Of a stretch of 64,000 nucleotides of DNA, positions 24,175 to 33,172 are shown one piece after another (within the stretch, counting starts at the first letter, position 1; the number at the start of each line of letters is the position of its first letter). The stretch is from positions 32,367,170 to 32,431,169 of the forward strand of contig NC_068344.1 in assembly GCF_014633365.1 (NCBI RefSeq). The letters run 5' to 3'. The position numbers and the translations under genes are program-made. The notes beneath the pieces were generated by a model. The model was not told the DNA's origin, made no database searches, and saw only the letters and a list, made by a program, of their open reading frames with translations. The stretch comes from Diospyros lotus. Its lineage: Eukaryota > Streptophyta > Magnoliopsida > Ericales > Ebenaceae.

Positions 24175-24700
24175 GTGGCAGCCAAGATCGTTACTAAAAA
24201 CATAAAAATTCGCCACTAAAAGTTTTAGTGGCTATCAAATTGGTCACCACAAGCGGTCACTAAAAGGTTTATCACAAATAGTATTAGTGGCGATCATTGG
24301 CTGGCCGTCACTAAAAACAACCTTTTAGTGGCGGCCGAATGTGGTCGCCACACTAATAGCATTTTTTGTGACAGTCTTGGCCGTGACAAGTAATTACTCT
24401 TCAGTGTTGGCCACTAGTGACTGTCACTATTAATTTTCTTTCATGAGGGCCACCATTGTCACAAATAATGCATTTTTTGTGACAATTGTGCTACTTGTCA
24501 CAAATGATAAGATTTTAATGATAGTTTTGGGCGATACAAAATGAATGTTTTGTCTCTAAAAGGTCATATTTTTTAGTGATCACGTTATATTGGCCGCCAC
24601 AAAAAGTGTATGACAGATACTTTTAGTAAGAGTCATGACTGCCACAAAAGAAGATATATTTTTAGTGATCACTTTTTGTTGGGCGCTAGAAAAAGTGATT
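24175..24700. repeat. CACTA subterminal repeat array, left
   Basis: Repeated TTTTAGTGGC(C)GxC and GTCACAAATxA-type motifs in both orientations. The same motifs fill 42420-42812 and 47143-47647 at the other end of the element, where a solo LTR splits the array. Subterminal arrays like this are the transposase-binding regions of CACTA elements. Confidence 0.8.
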
Positions 24701-24811
24701 TTAATAAAAAATTTCCACAACCCACTACTTGTTTTTTTATATTTTAAACCCTATTAATTTAATATATTGCATTCAAAATAAACAACATTCTAATTATCAA
24801 GAAACTTCAAA

Positions 24812-25762
24812 CACTACAAGAAAAATAATTTTTCGCCATGGAATTTAGTGACGGAATTATTCCGTCGTTAATTAGCGACAGATAGAGATGGAATTTCCGT
24901 CGCTAATATTTTTAAATATTTTTTTAATTTAGCGACGAAAAGACCCATCATAAATTTAGCGACGAAATTAGGAATGGAAATCTCGTTGCTAAAAAATAAA
25001 AAAAATTAGCATAAAATATAAAATTTAGCGACATGGTCACACTTGTCGCTAAAAAATAAAAAAACATGAAATAAAAAATAAAAATTTCGCGACGGGGTCA
25101 CACTTGTCGCTTAAAAAATAATAAAAAATTAAATAAAAATATAAATTTTAGTGACGGGGCATACCCGCCGCTAAAAAATAAAAATAAAAAAATAAATAAT
25201 TTAAAATTTAGTGACGGGCACACCCGTTGCTAAAAAATAAAATAAATAAATAAAAAATTTAAAATTTAACGACGGCATCATACACATTGATAAAAAATAA
25301 AATGAAATTCAAAATGAGTGATGGAATATTTTAAAAATAAGTTTGAAAAATTTTGGGGTGCAAATGTAATTCTGAAAAGTTTAAACAAAAATACTATAAA
25401 AATATTTTATGCATTTGATAAACTAAGAAGTGTTCTAGATTAGCTGGTCGAGCGCGCAGATGGGAAATTGGAGGTCCCGGGTTCAATCCTCAGGAAAGGC
25501 AAGAAAAATCCTCATACTGGAAAATAATTCCAATGCTGCCATGTGGTGGGCAGAGGCGATGCCATGCAGCTCCCGTACACTGTACCAGCGATGCTTTTAT
25601 TTTTTTTTCCATGGCTAATTTAGTGAAAGAATTTAGCAACGAAAATTCCGTCACTTCACTGAACAGCGACGGGGACAATTCCGTCACTAAATTATTTAGC
25701 GACGGAATTTGAAGCTTTAGTGACGGATTTTTCAGTTACTAAATTCTTGATTTTTTGTAGTG
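24812..25762. mobile_element. Short CACTA element S1, nested
   Basis: Left end CACTACAAGAAAAATAA; right end reverse complemented CACTACAAAAAATC. TSD AAA at 24809-24811 and 25763-25765. Its body is filled by TTTAGCGACGG / CCGTCGCTAAA modules separated by A-rich spacers. It has no transposase. An internal tRNA-like segment (25431-25500) is shared with the related element S2 at 44566-46532. The ORF at 25490-25687 is a chance frame. Confidence 0.85.
25431..25500 (+). other. tRNA-like segment inside CACTA S1
   Basis: Reads ...GATTAGCTGGTCGAGCGCGC... then, about 30 bases later, GGAGGTCCCGGGTTCAATCC. The second part is a near-consensus pol III B box and T-arm; the first resembles a tRNA D-arm/A box. 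The equivalent segment of S2 (45965-46030) is diverged but keeps a perfect B box. It cannot be folded into a full tRNA with a matching acceptor stem by eye, so it is tRNA-derived rather than a tRNA gene. Confidence 0.55.
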
Positions 25763-25918
25763 AAAACGCTTTTATTTAAAACTTATTGACAATTAAGCAA
25801 ATAAATCTAATCAATTAACAATTGACTAACACTTTACATTTACATTGTCATAAAAAAAAGACATCTAGCACTTTATATTTACATTTAAGTACATATCTAA
25901 TCAAGCAAATAGGTCTAG

Positions 25919-26072
25919 TCAATTGTTATTTCCAATCCTCTTTGCCTTAATAACTTCCATAAAGGCTTCAAAAATTGATTATCTTTCTTTGACTTGGTCT
26001 AATTCTATCGACAATATTTCATTTTTCTCTTTCAAAAGTTGCATTTCATTTTTTAATCCATTATTATGTTGT
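25919..26072 (-). pseudogene. C-terminal end of CACTA Ptta-type transposase
   Basis: On the minus strand the frame enters at 26072 with a helix-forming stretch (NEMQLLKEKNEILSIELDQV), contains one internal stop after VKER, continues with SIFEAFMEVIKAKRI and ends at the stop 25921-25919. Long charged helices close Ptta/En/Spm transposases. The upstream part of the same gene is at 38395 and above; solo LTR g was inserted between them with a five-base TSD. Confidence 0.6.
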
Positions 26073-27337
26073 TATAATACCCCATGTTCGTATGAGATTG
26101 CTACGTAATTTTGGTAAGTTTAGAATACCGAAGAATTGAATTGATAGCAATTATAAGTACCGAATCTACTGTAGGGAGTGTCTCGGGGTGAAATTGTTTA
26201 AGGAGAATTATATGGTCTCGACAAGCGTATCGAGATAGGATTTATGGTATCGAAAGAAATCGAATCGGGAACGATTTTCAGTACAACTAAAATACAGCTG
26301 CTATTTAGGCTGCAAAACCGAATTGTCATAGGAGATTTCTATGAAGTCAACGGAACCCTAGGGGGGCTCCAATTTTTCGTAATAAGCAACCATTCAGTGG
26401 TTTCGAGATGAAACGACAGCCCGGTAAGGACATTAGGGCGAAATCGTTGTTATCGAGTAACTTTAAAGTTATTAATTTTGCGTTTTCGGTATTGAAATGC
26501 AAATTAATTCGATGTTTAAGGGCATAATTGCAGTAAGGGAATTAACCAAGTGAAATAGAGTTGGAATTCGAGATGTAAATATGTGATTTCTCTTGCATCA
26601 TAGTGTAATATATAGATATTATATATATATATATATATGCACATGAATGGCCAAGTTTCTCTGAAGCTTCAACGGCCAAGATTGGAAACTAGATTTGAGG
26701 AGGAAACCTGCAGTGGGTAAGGAGAAGAGATTTGAGAAGGTTGAAGCATTAAATGTGATGAGATTTGAGAAGGTTGAATCACTAAATGTGATGTGTATAT
26801 ATGTATGTACGTAGCAGTGTGGGGGCGTGAGGCCATGCCTCTGCAACTTCATTCCATACCACTGCAATGCCATAGCCATGCTTCTGCATTCGAGATTTGC
26901 GCAAAATTAGAGTAAATGGCAGTAGGATTTGAGGAATGGCAGCAAGATTATGATTAAATGTAATATATAATTTATACATATATATATATTATATATATAC
27001 GTGTTCTTAGTCGTAGCAAGCAAGCAATGGCTGCCTATAAATAGGTAGGGGGTTTGGCCAATTGAGAAGCAGCAAGGGAGATTGAGAGAGAATGTTGGAG
27101 CCGAGAGGGAGGGGCCTAGAATGGCCAAAATCGGCCATGGCAGCAGCAGCAAAGTTGTTGTTCGGCAGCCATGGCCGTGCGGAAACAGCTATGAACGGCA
27201 ATCAAAGGCTGCCAGCGAAGCAAGTAGTGATGGCGGCAATGGCGCGGTGACCGACGGCATCGGTGGAGCCCCAAAGGCGGCTAGAATGGGCTGCAACAAC
27301 TTGCGGCAGCCATGGCCGCAAGCTTCCAGCAGCTGGG

Positions 27338-29441
27338 TGATTAGTGGTTAATTTTGTAAAAATTTTGTTATAATTATACCCTTCTTTTGATCTTAAAAAT
27401 GGTTTAAATTAGATATTAATATATATTTTATGGTTATATGCAAGTTTAAATTGAAAAATGAATGAAATGAAATTTTAAAGTAAAATTTAATAATAATAAT
27501 AATAATATATAAAATTATATATAATACATATACATCATTATATGCATGCATGTAATATATATATATATAATATAATCTAATATATATATGTGCCATGTGT
27601 AATACATATATATAATATATAATTTATTAATAACATTAAATTATTATTATTATTATTTTTTTTTTTTAGGCATGAAGAATTCAAGCCCATGAAGACTTAA
27701 AGTCCATGAAGAATTCAAATCCATGAAGAAATCAAACCCATGAAGAAATCAAGCCCATGAAAAATTAAAGTCCATGAAGAATTCAAATCCATGAAGAAAT
27801 CAAATCCATGAAGAAATCAAGTCCATGAAGAATTCAAGCCCATGAAGAATTAAGGCCCAATTTGAACAACCCATGGAAAATATTATTTTGAGAAGGCCCA
27901 AGGATTATTTTTAATCCTAATGAAGATTAAAAACCAATTTATAGAAATCTATTTTTATTTTTTATGTGAGAGCTTTATTAGGTGTGTTTTTTAGCTAAAA
28001 TCCATTTAACTATTAGGTGGATGTTATAGCTAAAATCCATTTAACTTTATGAGTGCTTTATTAGGTATGTATTTTAGCTAAAATCCATTTAATATTAGGT
28101 GTGTATTATAGCTAAAATCCATTTAACTTTAAGTGTGTGAGTGCCCATTAGATATAATTATGTCTAATTGAATAATTGAAATTGTGTGGTTTGTATTGCA
28201 TCTTGTGGCCTATAAATAGCTCACTTGATTGCATTTGTAAGTGTGATTATTATTCTTGAATAAAAGTTTAGTTGTTTCCTTATAATTCTCTCTTTGAGAA
28301 TTGTTCTTGTTCTTTCTCATCTTCTTTAGTACTTTCTCTTATAATCTTACTTTTTTCTTTCTTCTTTTAAATTCTTATGTCATTTATTATTACTTTATTA
28401 TTCACCGCCTAAATGGCCGGTTAATTTGTGCCTTTAAATTTCTGCAATTTTAATTCTTGTCATTTAATTATTCACCGCCTAAATGGCCGGTTAATTTGTG
28501 CTTTTAAATTTCTGCAATTTTAATTCTTGTCATTTAATTATTCACCGCCTAAATGGCCGGTTAGTTTATGCCTTTAAATTTCTTGTCATTTAAATTCTGT
28601 TATTTAAATTACGTCATTTAAATTTATGTCAATTAACTTTCAAATAAAAATGAGTAGCTAAATCTAATCTTGGGTTAAGGCAAGGACAGTGTCCAACGCC
28701 AATGATTCCCAAAGAAAGCTGCGCTTTAAATAAGTAACATTAATTTAAATTTCAGTATGAGTGTGTATTAATTATTAAAAAATCACTAGGTTTGGATTGG
28801 AGCGTAAGCCTAACTTAGAGCTTTCATGCCATGTATGAGAGTTACTAGAACTGGAAACGCTATCATACCCAAATCCGGATGATTAATTTAGTTGTTTTGT
28901 GTATTAATTGCAATTGGATTTATGGTGGTTGCTTAAATTAGAATATCGCATATCATGTATGGGGATTGCTTAACCTAGAACTATCATCATCTCTAATTGC
29001 ATTTAATAACAAACCCTCATATCTGAAATTAAATTAATGTTGCTAATCTTTTATGCTAAAATTTGGGAATCAACGGGTTGGTACTGAAATTGTCTTAACT
29101 CAAGCACTATCCAAATTCATATTTTTACGTTTAATGTTTATTTTAATTTTTGCCTTACTTTATTTTCTAGTATCTGTTGTCTAAAAACAAAACCATAAAA
29201 AATCTTGTTGTCAATTTGTCCAAATGCGTGTGCGTGTGTGTGACATTCTTTTTCTTTTGCCATAAATAAATCTCTCAGTGGACGACCTGGATTCATCCAG
29301 AAAATATAAATATAAATTTGGACTACAACTGCACTCGTACACTGGCGAGTATAAACCTCTCACTAAAATAAAAAAAAAATATAAAAGTTTTATTATGATT
29401 TGTTTTTATTGTGTTTTAATTGCAGGGTGAGAGTGCAGCCA
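27338..29441 (+). repeat. 5' LTR of the LOG-bearing element
   Basis: Contains, in order: TA-rich microsatellites; a run of about ten CCATGAAGAA-type units near 27670-27850; four GCTAAAATCCATTTAA repeats at about 27990-28130; a TATA box (CCTATAAATAGC) at 28209-28220; and three tandem units of about 72 bp starting ATTCACCGCCTAAATGGCCG near 28400, 28470 and 28541. The transcript start is likely near 28245. ORFs inside are not genes. Confidence 0.95.
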
Positions 29442-29446
29442 AATTT

Positions 29447-29464
29447 TGGCGCCGTTGCCGGGGA
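29447..29464 (+). other. Primer binding site, tRNA-Asp
   Basis: Eighteen bases, TGGCGCCGTTGCCGGGGA, complementary to the 3' end (with CCA) of plant tRNA-Asp, five bases after the 5' LTR. Confidence 0.9.
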
Positions 29465-29586
29465 GATTAAGGCAAAAACAAAAAGAAAAAAATAAATAAA
29501 ATAAAAAAAAAGGAAAGAATAAGCATCTCTTGATAAAATCGGTAACTCTATTTCTCTTTTACTTTATTTTTGTTTGTGCATTGTAT

Positions 29587-30912
29587 ATGAGACTGAGATC
29601 AGGTAGAATTTTGAAACAGTATTTTCATATCATTCTGAGTCTTTACCTGCAATTGGATTGTCAACTTTACACTCATGTATCAAAATTACTACAATCTGTC
29701 TGCACAAGATACTTAGCATGATGAAAATTATCATTTTGAATCTGATTTGTCTAGACCTCTTAAGGATTATCTATACCCTCTTAGGCAAACCACTTTTGAT
29801 TTGCAATCAGACACTACCCATTTGTTACCCACTTACCATGAAATTGAGGTTTGGTGTGCTGTGTGTGAGACTTCAGCTCATTTAACGGATGACTGCCCTA
29901 TAATACCTGCTTTTAAGGAGGTATTGTATGGTCAATCCAATTACACACACACAACTATGAGAGAATGTATTACCAGAACCATGAGGAAAACTACCATTCG
30001 GACTTTGATGCATATCACCTTAATTCACACTTTCATCCAAATTTCTCATGGGAAAATGATTTTGTAGCCCAACCACATGAGCACTTCCTTTCCCAGCCTC
30101 AATCATTTCAAACGAATGAAGGGTCTACATTCGATGCATATCAACCCCCTCATGGGAGTTCATTAGAAGATACCTTCAATCTATTTATGCAAGGCCAAAT
30201 GGAAATTTTTACACAAATGTCCAAATGTCAAGAACACACCATTAGAGTTACAGATGACATTAGGAACCAATTGACACAGCTAACACAGACTTTGAGTATG
30301 TCAGAGCCTGTCCATCCCAACTCACTCCAAATCCCATTAATAAAACCCATCATCAAAAGTGAAAGTCAGGAGCAGGACATAGGAGTGACTGTCTTAAGGA
30401 ATGGAGAAATAATTGAGAAACTTGATGCCCCTAGGACAGTACACCTTTTGGTGCAAGAAAAGAGAGTGGTTGATCACAGTGAGGTAGATGTCAATGAAGC
30501 CTTGGAGGAAGAAAAAGACCAAAATGATGTAAGAAAAGAAGAAACCTGGGAGGAAGAAGAGGATAAAATCCGAGAGCTAAAATGTGAAGATGTCATAAGT
30601 TTATCCACATTTAAGCCTAAAATTCTATCTTTTAGGCTAGTCGATATTATTGGGGATCAAATTAAACTAAACATGTGTAAGGTGTTTGTGCAAATTAATG
30701 TGTCATACTCTGATGTAATAAAACCAACACCGCCGGATGATATATTTTCAAAATATGTATGTGCATTCATGAGAAAAATCAATTTACATAATTTTGAAAA
30801 TAACTTTAAAAGTGGTGTAGTCAATGAGAGATATTATACGATTAGGTGGGCAACCACTCATTTGATCCTTAACTGGAAGAAAAAAAAAAAAAAAAAAACT
30901 CTAAAAAAATAA
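29587..30912 (+). pseudogene. Damaged gag of the LOG-bearing element
   Basis: Fragments in shifting frames. MRLRSGRILKQ (29587 on) and then LSRPLKDYLYPLRQT (29747 on) resemble the gag N-terminus of Athila/Tat-type elements. A CCHC zinc knuckle, CAVCETSAHLTDDC (CX2CX4HX4C), lies at 29855-29896 and is followed by CPIIPAFKEVLYGQ. A frame change near 29965 leads to PNFSW and a long acidic tail (FNLFMQGQMEIFTQMSKCQE, then a Glu/Lys-rich stretch) ending in poly-Lys at 30912. The main capsid domain between N-terminus and knuckle is missing, and nothing resembling protease follows. The 315-residue frame 29965-30912 is open but probably not a functional capsid. Confidence 0.7.
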
Positions 30913-31105
30913 TAAAATAAAAATATATAATAAAATAATTTTATATATATATATACATATAAGTTGTTCCTTTTCTGCATTACTTAACTAGTGTTTCTCT
31001 ATGTGCAGTCTAAATAAAATTTCTCCATACGAGTTTATGTATTGAAGACCGCCAGGTATGCCTATCTTCTATCCTTTTATTGCCAATTGAGGACAATACG
31101 CAATT

Positions 31106-31119
31106 TAAGTTGGGGGGTA
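31106..31119 (+). other. Polypurine-tract-like motif, upstream of cargo
   Basis: AAGTTGGGGGGTAAGG lies before the cargo genes and resembles the true tract at 34761-34773. A third copy at 33340-33351 follows the cargo. The surroundings of the first and third also match (AGGTAT.CCTA, GCAATT.AAG), so the cargo is bracketed by direct repeats. Confidence 0.6.
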
Positions 31120-31205
31120 AGGTGTCTACAAAATTTTACCTAAAAAAAAAAAAATTAAAACAAAATTAATTAAAAAAAAAAAAATTGAATTGAGAGAGAC
31201 AGAAT

Positions 31206-31434
31206 TGACGCTGGTGGTAGCCATCTTTTCTTGGGCAGTGCAATCACACTGCCCTATAAAGAAAGAAGGCACACTGCCAAATGTTGAAAACAGAGGCGCC
31301 GAGCGTTGAAAAAAAAAAAAGGCACACTGCCAAATGTTGAAAAATGAGACGCTAAACGACATCAAGTCTGACGGTGCAATTATGGCATGCCTCGAGTCGA
31401 GTGTAGAATAGTGATGCCCATTGCTCTATAAGAG
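31206..31434 (+). promoter_or_regulatory. Candidate internal promoter of the cargo genes
   Basis: Two TATA-like boxes (CCCTATAAAGAAAG near 31252 and CTCTATAAGAG at 31424-31434), two TGACG motifs (31206 and about 31370) and a direct repeat of GGCACACTGCCAAATGTTGA (about 31267 and 31320) lie between the gag remnant and the cargo genes. This suggests transcription of the cargo independent of the LTR. Inference from sequence only. Confidence 0.45.
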
Positions 31435-31447
31435 ACTCCATATCTGT

Positions 31448-32124
31448 ATGAGGCAAGTCACCCCTCTTGAGCTCAATCTTCTCTCCTTTGTGTTATTCTC
31501 CGATCAGGTACTCTCATCCCTTTTGTAAAGTTTATAGTTCTTTACTTTCTTCTTAGTATAATTTTTTTTTTTTTTTTTTTGGATCTTTATCTCTCAAAAA
31601 TTCACAAGTACTATCCATCTCTCCCGCAGAATGATTTGAAAAAAATTTATGTTGCTAGGTGTGAAAGACTTAGGTTGTTGATGCTTAATAACATCCCTGA
31701 AGATATTCGTTGGCTGATCGAAGCAAAAGTTCGATTAGCTGGTGAAACTTCACCTAGTTTTAAGCATTTTCCAGGCTTAGGGAAGAGTAGTTTTGCGAAG
31801 AAAAGAAGAGCGAAAAGAGTGAATGGTTGTTACAAATGTGCTCGATGGACCTGTAACACACGATGCAAATCTGTGGGGTTTACGTCCATAAATCGAGAAG
31901 ATAAAATTAGTTTCATAAAGGATGGACTGAGTAAGGAGTCTCTGGATGATATCCGATTGACTCTTGAGACGCATCCATGTGGAATAGTGCAAAGAGAACT
32001 TCTTGCTTTATGGACCCAGTTCAGAAGTGACCACCAACGCTATAGTCTTGGGAATCTGACTAAAAACGACCCTGTTTGCCAATCTATAAGAAAATTGGAT
32101 GGGAAGCTTATCCCCGCTTCATAG
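31448..32124 (+). CDS. Cysteine-rich basic protein, plant-virus CRP-like, cargo ORF 1
   Basis: An open frame from 31579 to the TAG at 32122-32124 has no ATG at its start (codon TTG after 19 T). Two routes give a start: an ATG at 31448 whose 20-codon exon ends CAG|GTACTC at 31507 and joins in frame, phase 0, to 31630 after a CTCTCCCGCAG acceptor; or the internal ATG at 31681 (147 residues). The centre has a basic cluster KKRRAKR followed by C-X2-C-X4-C-X3-C (CYKCARWTCNTRC), then FIKDGLSKE. A basic cluster directly before a small zinc finger is the layout of the cysteine-rich nucleic-acid-binding proteins of carlaviruses and relatives, several of which suppress RNA silencing. Relationship and function are inferred; a plant zinc-finger origin is possible. 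The frame stays open after the TAG to the intron donor at 32166. Confidence 0.6.
31923..31974 (+). other. Hairpin motif, copy within cargo ORF 1
   Basis: CTGAGTAAGGAGTC and GACTCTTGAGACGCAT bracket an inner palindrome GGATGATATCC. GAGTC pairs with GACTC outside it. The flanks are the same as in the two copies after LOG (32971 and 33133), where the inner part is a different palindrome. Confidence 0.65.
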
Positions 32125-32166
32125 AAAGTGTTTAAGCCGTTTCTGGACGTAAAACCAGAGGAAGAT

Positions 32167-32271
32167 GTGAGCCACAATCACAACTACTTATACATACGCA
32201 TGATTTTTGTTTGTATTTATTTCTTGTTGAATTGTTGTATAGCTACTTTTGATAGCCAAACTTCTTTTCAG
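32167..32271 (+). other. Candidate intron between cargo ORF 1 and LOG
   Basis: GAAGAT|GTGAGC at 32166/32167 and a pyrimidine-rich CTTCTTTTCAG acceptor ending at 32271 define a 105-bp, AT-rich intron. The LOG ATG follows 20 bases later. Splicing of the upstream donor at 31507 directly to 32271 would make LOG the first large ORF of an mRNA. Not demonstrated. Confidence 0.5.
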
Positions 32272-32291
32272 GACATACAAAAGGAACAAAC

Positions 32292-32951
32292 ATGGAAGGC
32301 CAGTTAGTTCGTCGAATCAATACCATATGTGTACTTTGTGGCTCTCAACTTGGGAGCGATATTTGTTACGCACTTGCAGCGAGCGAACTTGGTAAAAAAT
32401 TAGGAGAGAAAAAAATTAATTTGGTATATGGGGGGGGGAGTCGTGGATTGAATGGTTATGTTTCACAAGCTGTACATCTTGGAAATTCATCTGTGGTAGG
32501 TGTAATGCCAATCCCTTTAGCTGAACCACATATTTCCGGGATTACACGCGGTCAACTTATAGAAACGACTTCTATGTCTGAGCGCATGGCTTGTAAGATT
32601 TATCAGTCAGATGCCTTCATTGCTTTACCAGGAGGTTTTGGAACACTTGAAGAAATCTTTTGTATAATCTCCTGGGCCAAGAGTAATCTCCATACCAAAC
32701 CCATTGGACTTTTAAATGTTAACCATTTTTTCGATGGGTTACTCTCTTTTCTTGATCAGGCTGTGGACCAACAGTTCATTTCTCGTTCAGCAAGAAAGAT
32801 TCTCATTTCTGCATCCACCATTGATAAGCTGCTAGAGAAATTACATGCTTATGTTCCACAGTACGATCCTCATGAGCCTCGGATAGACTGGTCTAAGGCA
32901 ATTAGTAACAAGCGCCAAAGGGGTCCGATTAATTTAGATTTATCACTGTGA
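32292..32951 (+). CDS. LOG: LONELY GUY-type cytokinin riboside 5'-monophosphate phosphoribohydrolase
   Basis: A complete 219-residue ORF, the usual length for plant LOG proteins (about 210-240). LOG enzymes cleave the ribose phosphate from cytokinin nucleotides in the cytosol, giving the active free base in one step. The start ICVLCGSQLG matches the family's xCVFCGS opening, LVYGGGSRGLNG (residues 44-55) is the glycine-rich nucleotide-binding loop, and PGGFGTLEE (113-121) is the lysine-decarboxylase-like/LOG signature. Arg98 and Glu121 sit at the positions of the catalytic pair. KPIGLLNVNHFFDGLLSFLD and a YVP motif near the C-terminus also match. Against typical plant LOGs, Arg51 and Asn54 in the loop and Met99 after Arg98 look unusual. 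Host LOG genes have several introns; this copy has none, as expected after capture from spliced RNA. It lies inside an LTR retrotransposon. Confidence 0.93.
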   Translation: MEGQLVRRINTICVLCGSQLGSDICYALAASELGKKLGEKKINLVYGGGSRGLNGYVSQAVHLGNSSVVGVMPIPLAEPHISGITRGQLIETTSMSERMACKIYQSDAFIALPGGFGTLEEIFCIISWAKSNLHTKPIGLLNVNHFFDGLLSFLDQAVDQQFISRSARKILISASTIDKLLEKLHAYVPQYDPHEPRIDWSKAISNKRQRGPINLDLSL

Positions 32952-32970
32952 GAAATGCTCTTTATTAAGA

Positions 32971-33010
32971 TGGCTGAGTAAGGAGTACTTTTTGTACTCT
33001 TGAGACGCAT
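32971..33010 (+). other. Hairpin motif, first copy after LOG
   Basis: A 40-base unit, identical to 33133-33172, with GAGTAC-TTTTT-GTACTC as a perfect stem-loop flanked by TGGCTGAGTAAG and TTGAGACGCAT. It begins 20 bases after the LOG stop codon. An RNA-level signal (3' end, stability or packaging) is possible. Confidence 0.8.
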
Positions 33011-33132
33011 CTAGTTATTGTACACCTTGCAGGATTTTTCTTGGTTGTGTTCTTTAAAAAAAAAAAAAAAAACAAAAAAAAAAAACAAAAAAACAAAACT
33101 GTGGAATGTTGTTAGCAAAGTCTATGATAAGG

Positions 33133-33172
33133 TGGCTGAGTAAGGAGTACTTTTTGTACTCTTGAGACGCAT
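33133..33172 (+). other. Hairpin motif, second copy after LOG
   Basis: Exact repeat of the 40-base unit at 32971-33010. Between them is a poly-A-rich block (about 33055-33098) interrupted by single C residues. Confidence 0.8.

Noticed and set aside
27082..27351. Plus-strand ORF rich in Gly/Ala/Ser
   Set aside because: It lies in the transcribed part of solo LTR g, ends in the inserted retrotransposon, and has no domain or conserved counterpart in LTR f.
31579..31581. Start codon of cargo ORF 1 at 31579
   Set aside because: The codon is TTG after a run of T, not ATG. A spliced ATG exon or the internal ATG at 31681 is more likely.
31206..32951. The cargo cassette as an integrated whole virus
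   Set aside because: No replicase, coat or movement gene is visible and LTR, primer site and TSD all belong to a Ty3-type element; only one ORF looks virus-like.
32971..33172. Hammerhead-type ribozyme in the repeated hairpin after LOG
   Set aside because: CTGAGTAAG is not the required CTGANGA core and there is no matching GAAA strand, so self-cleavage is not supported.
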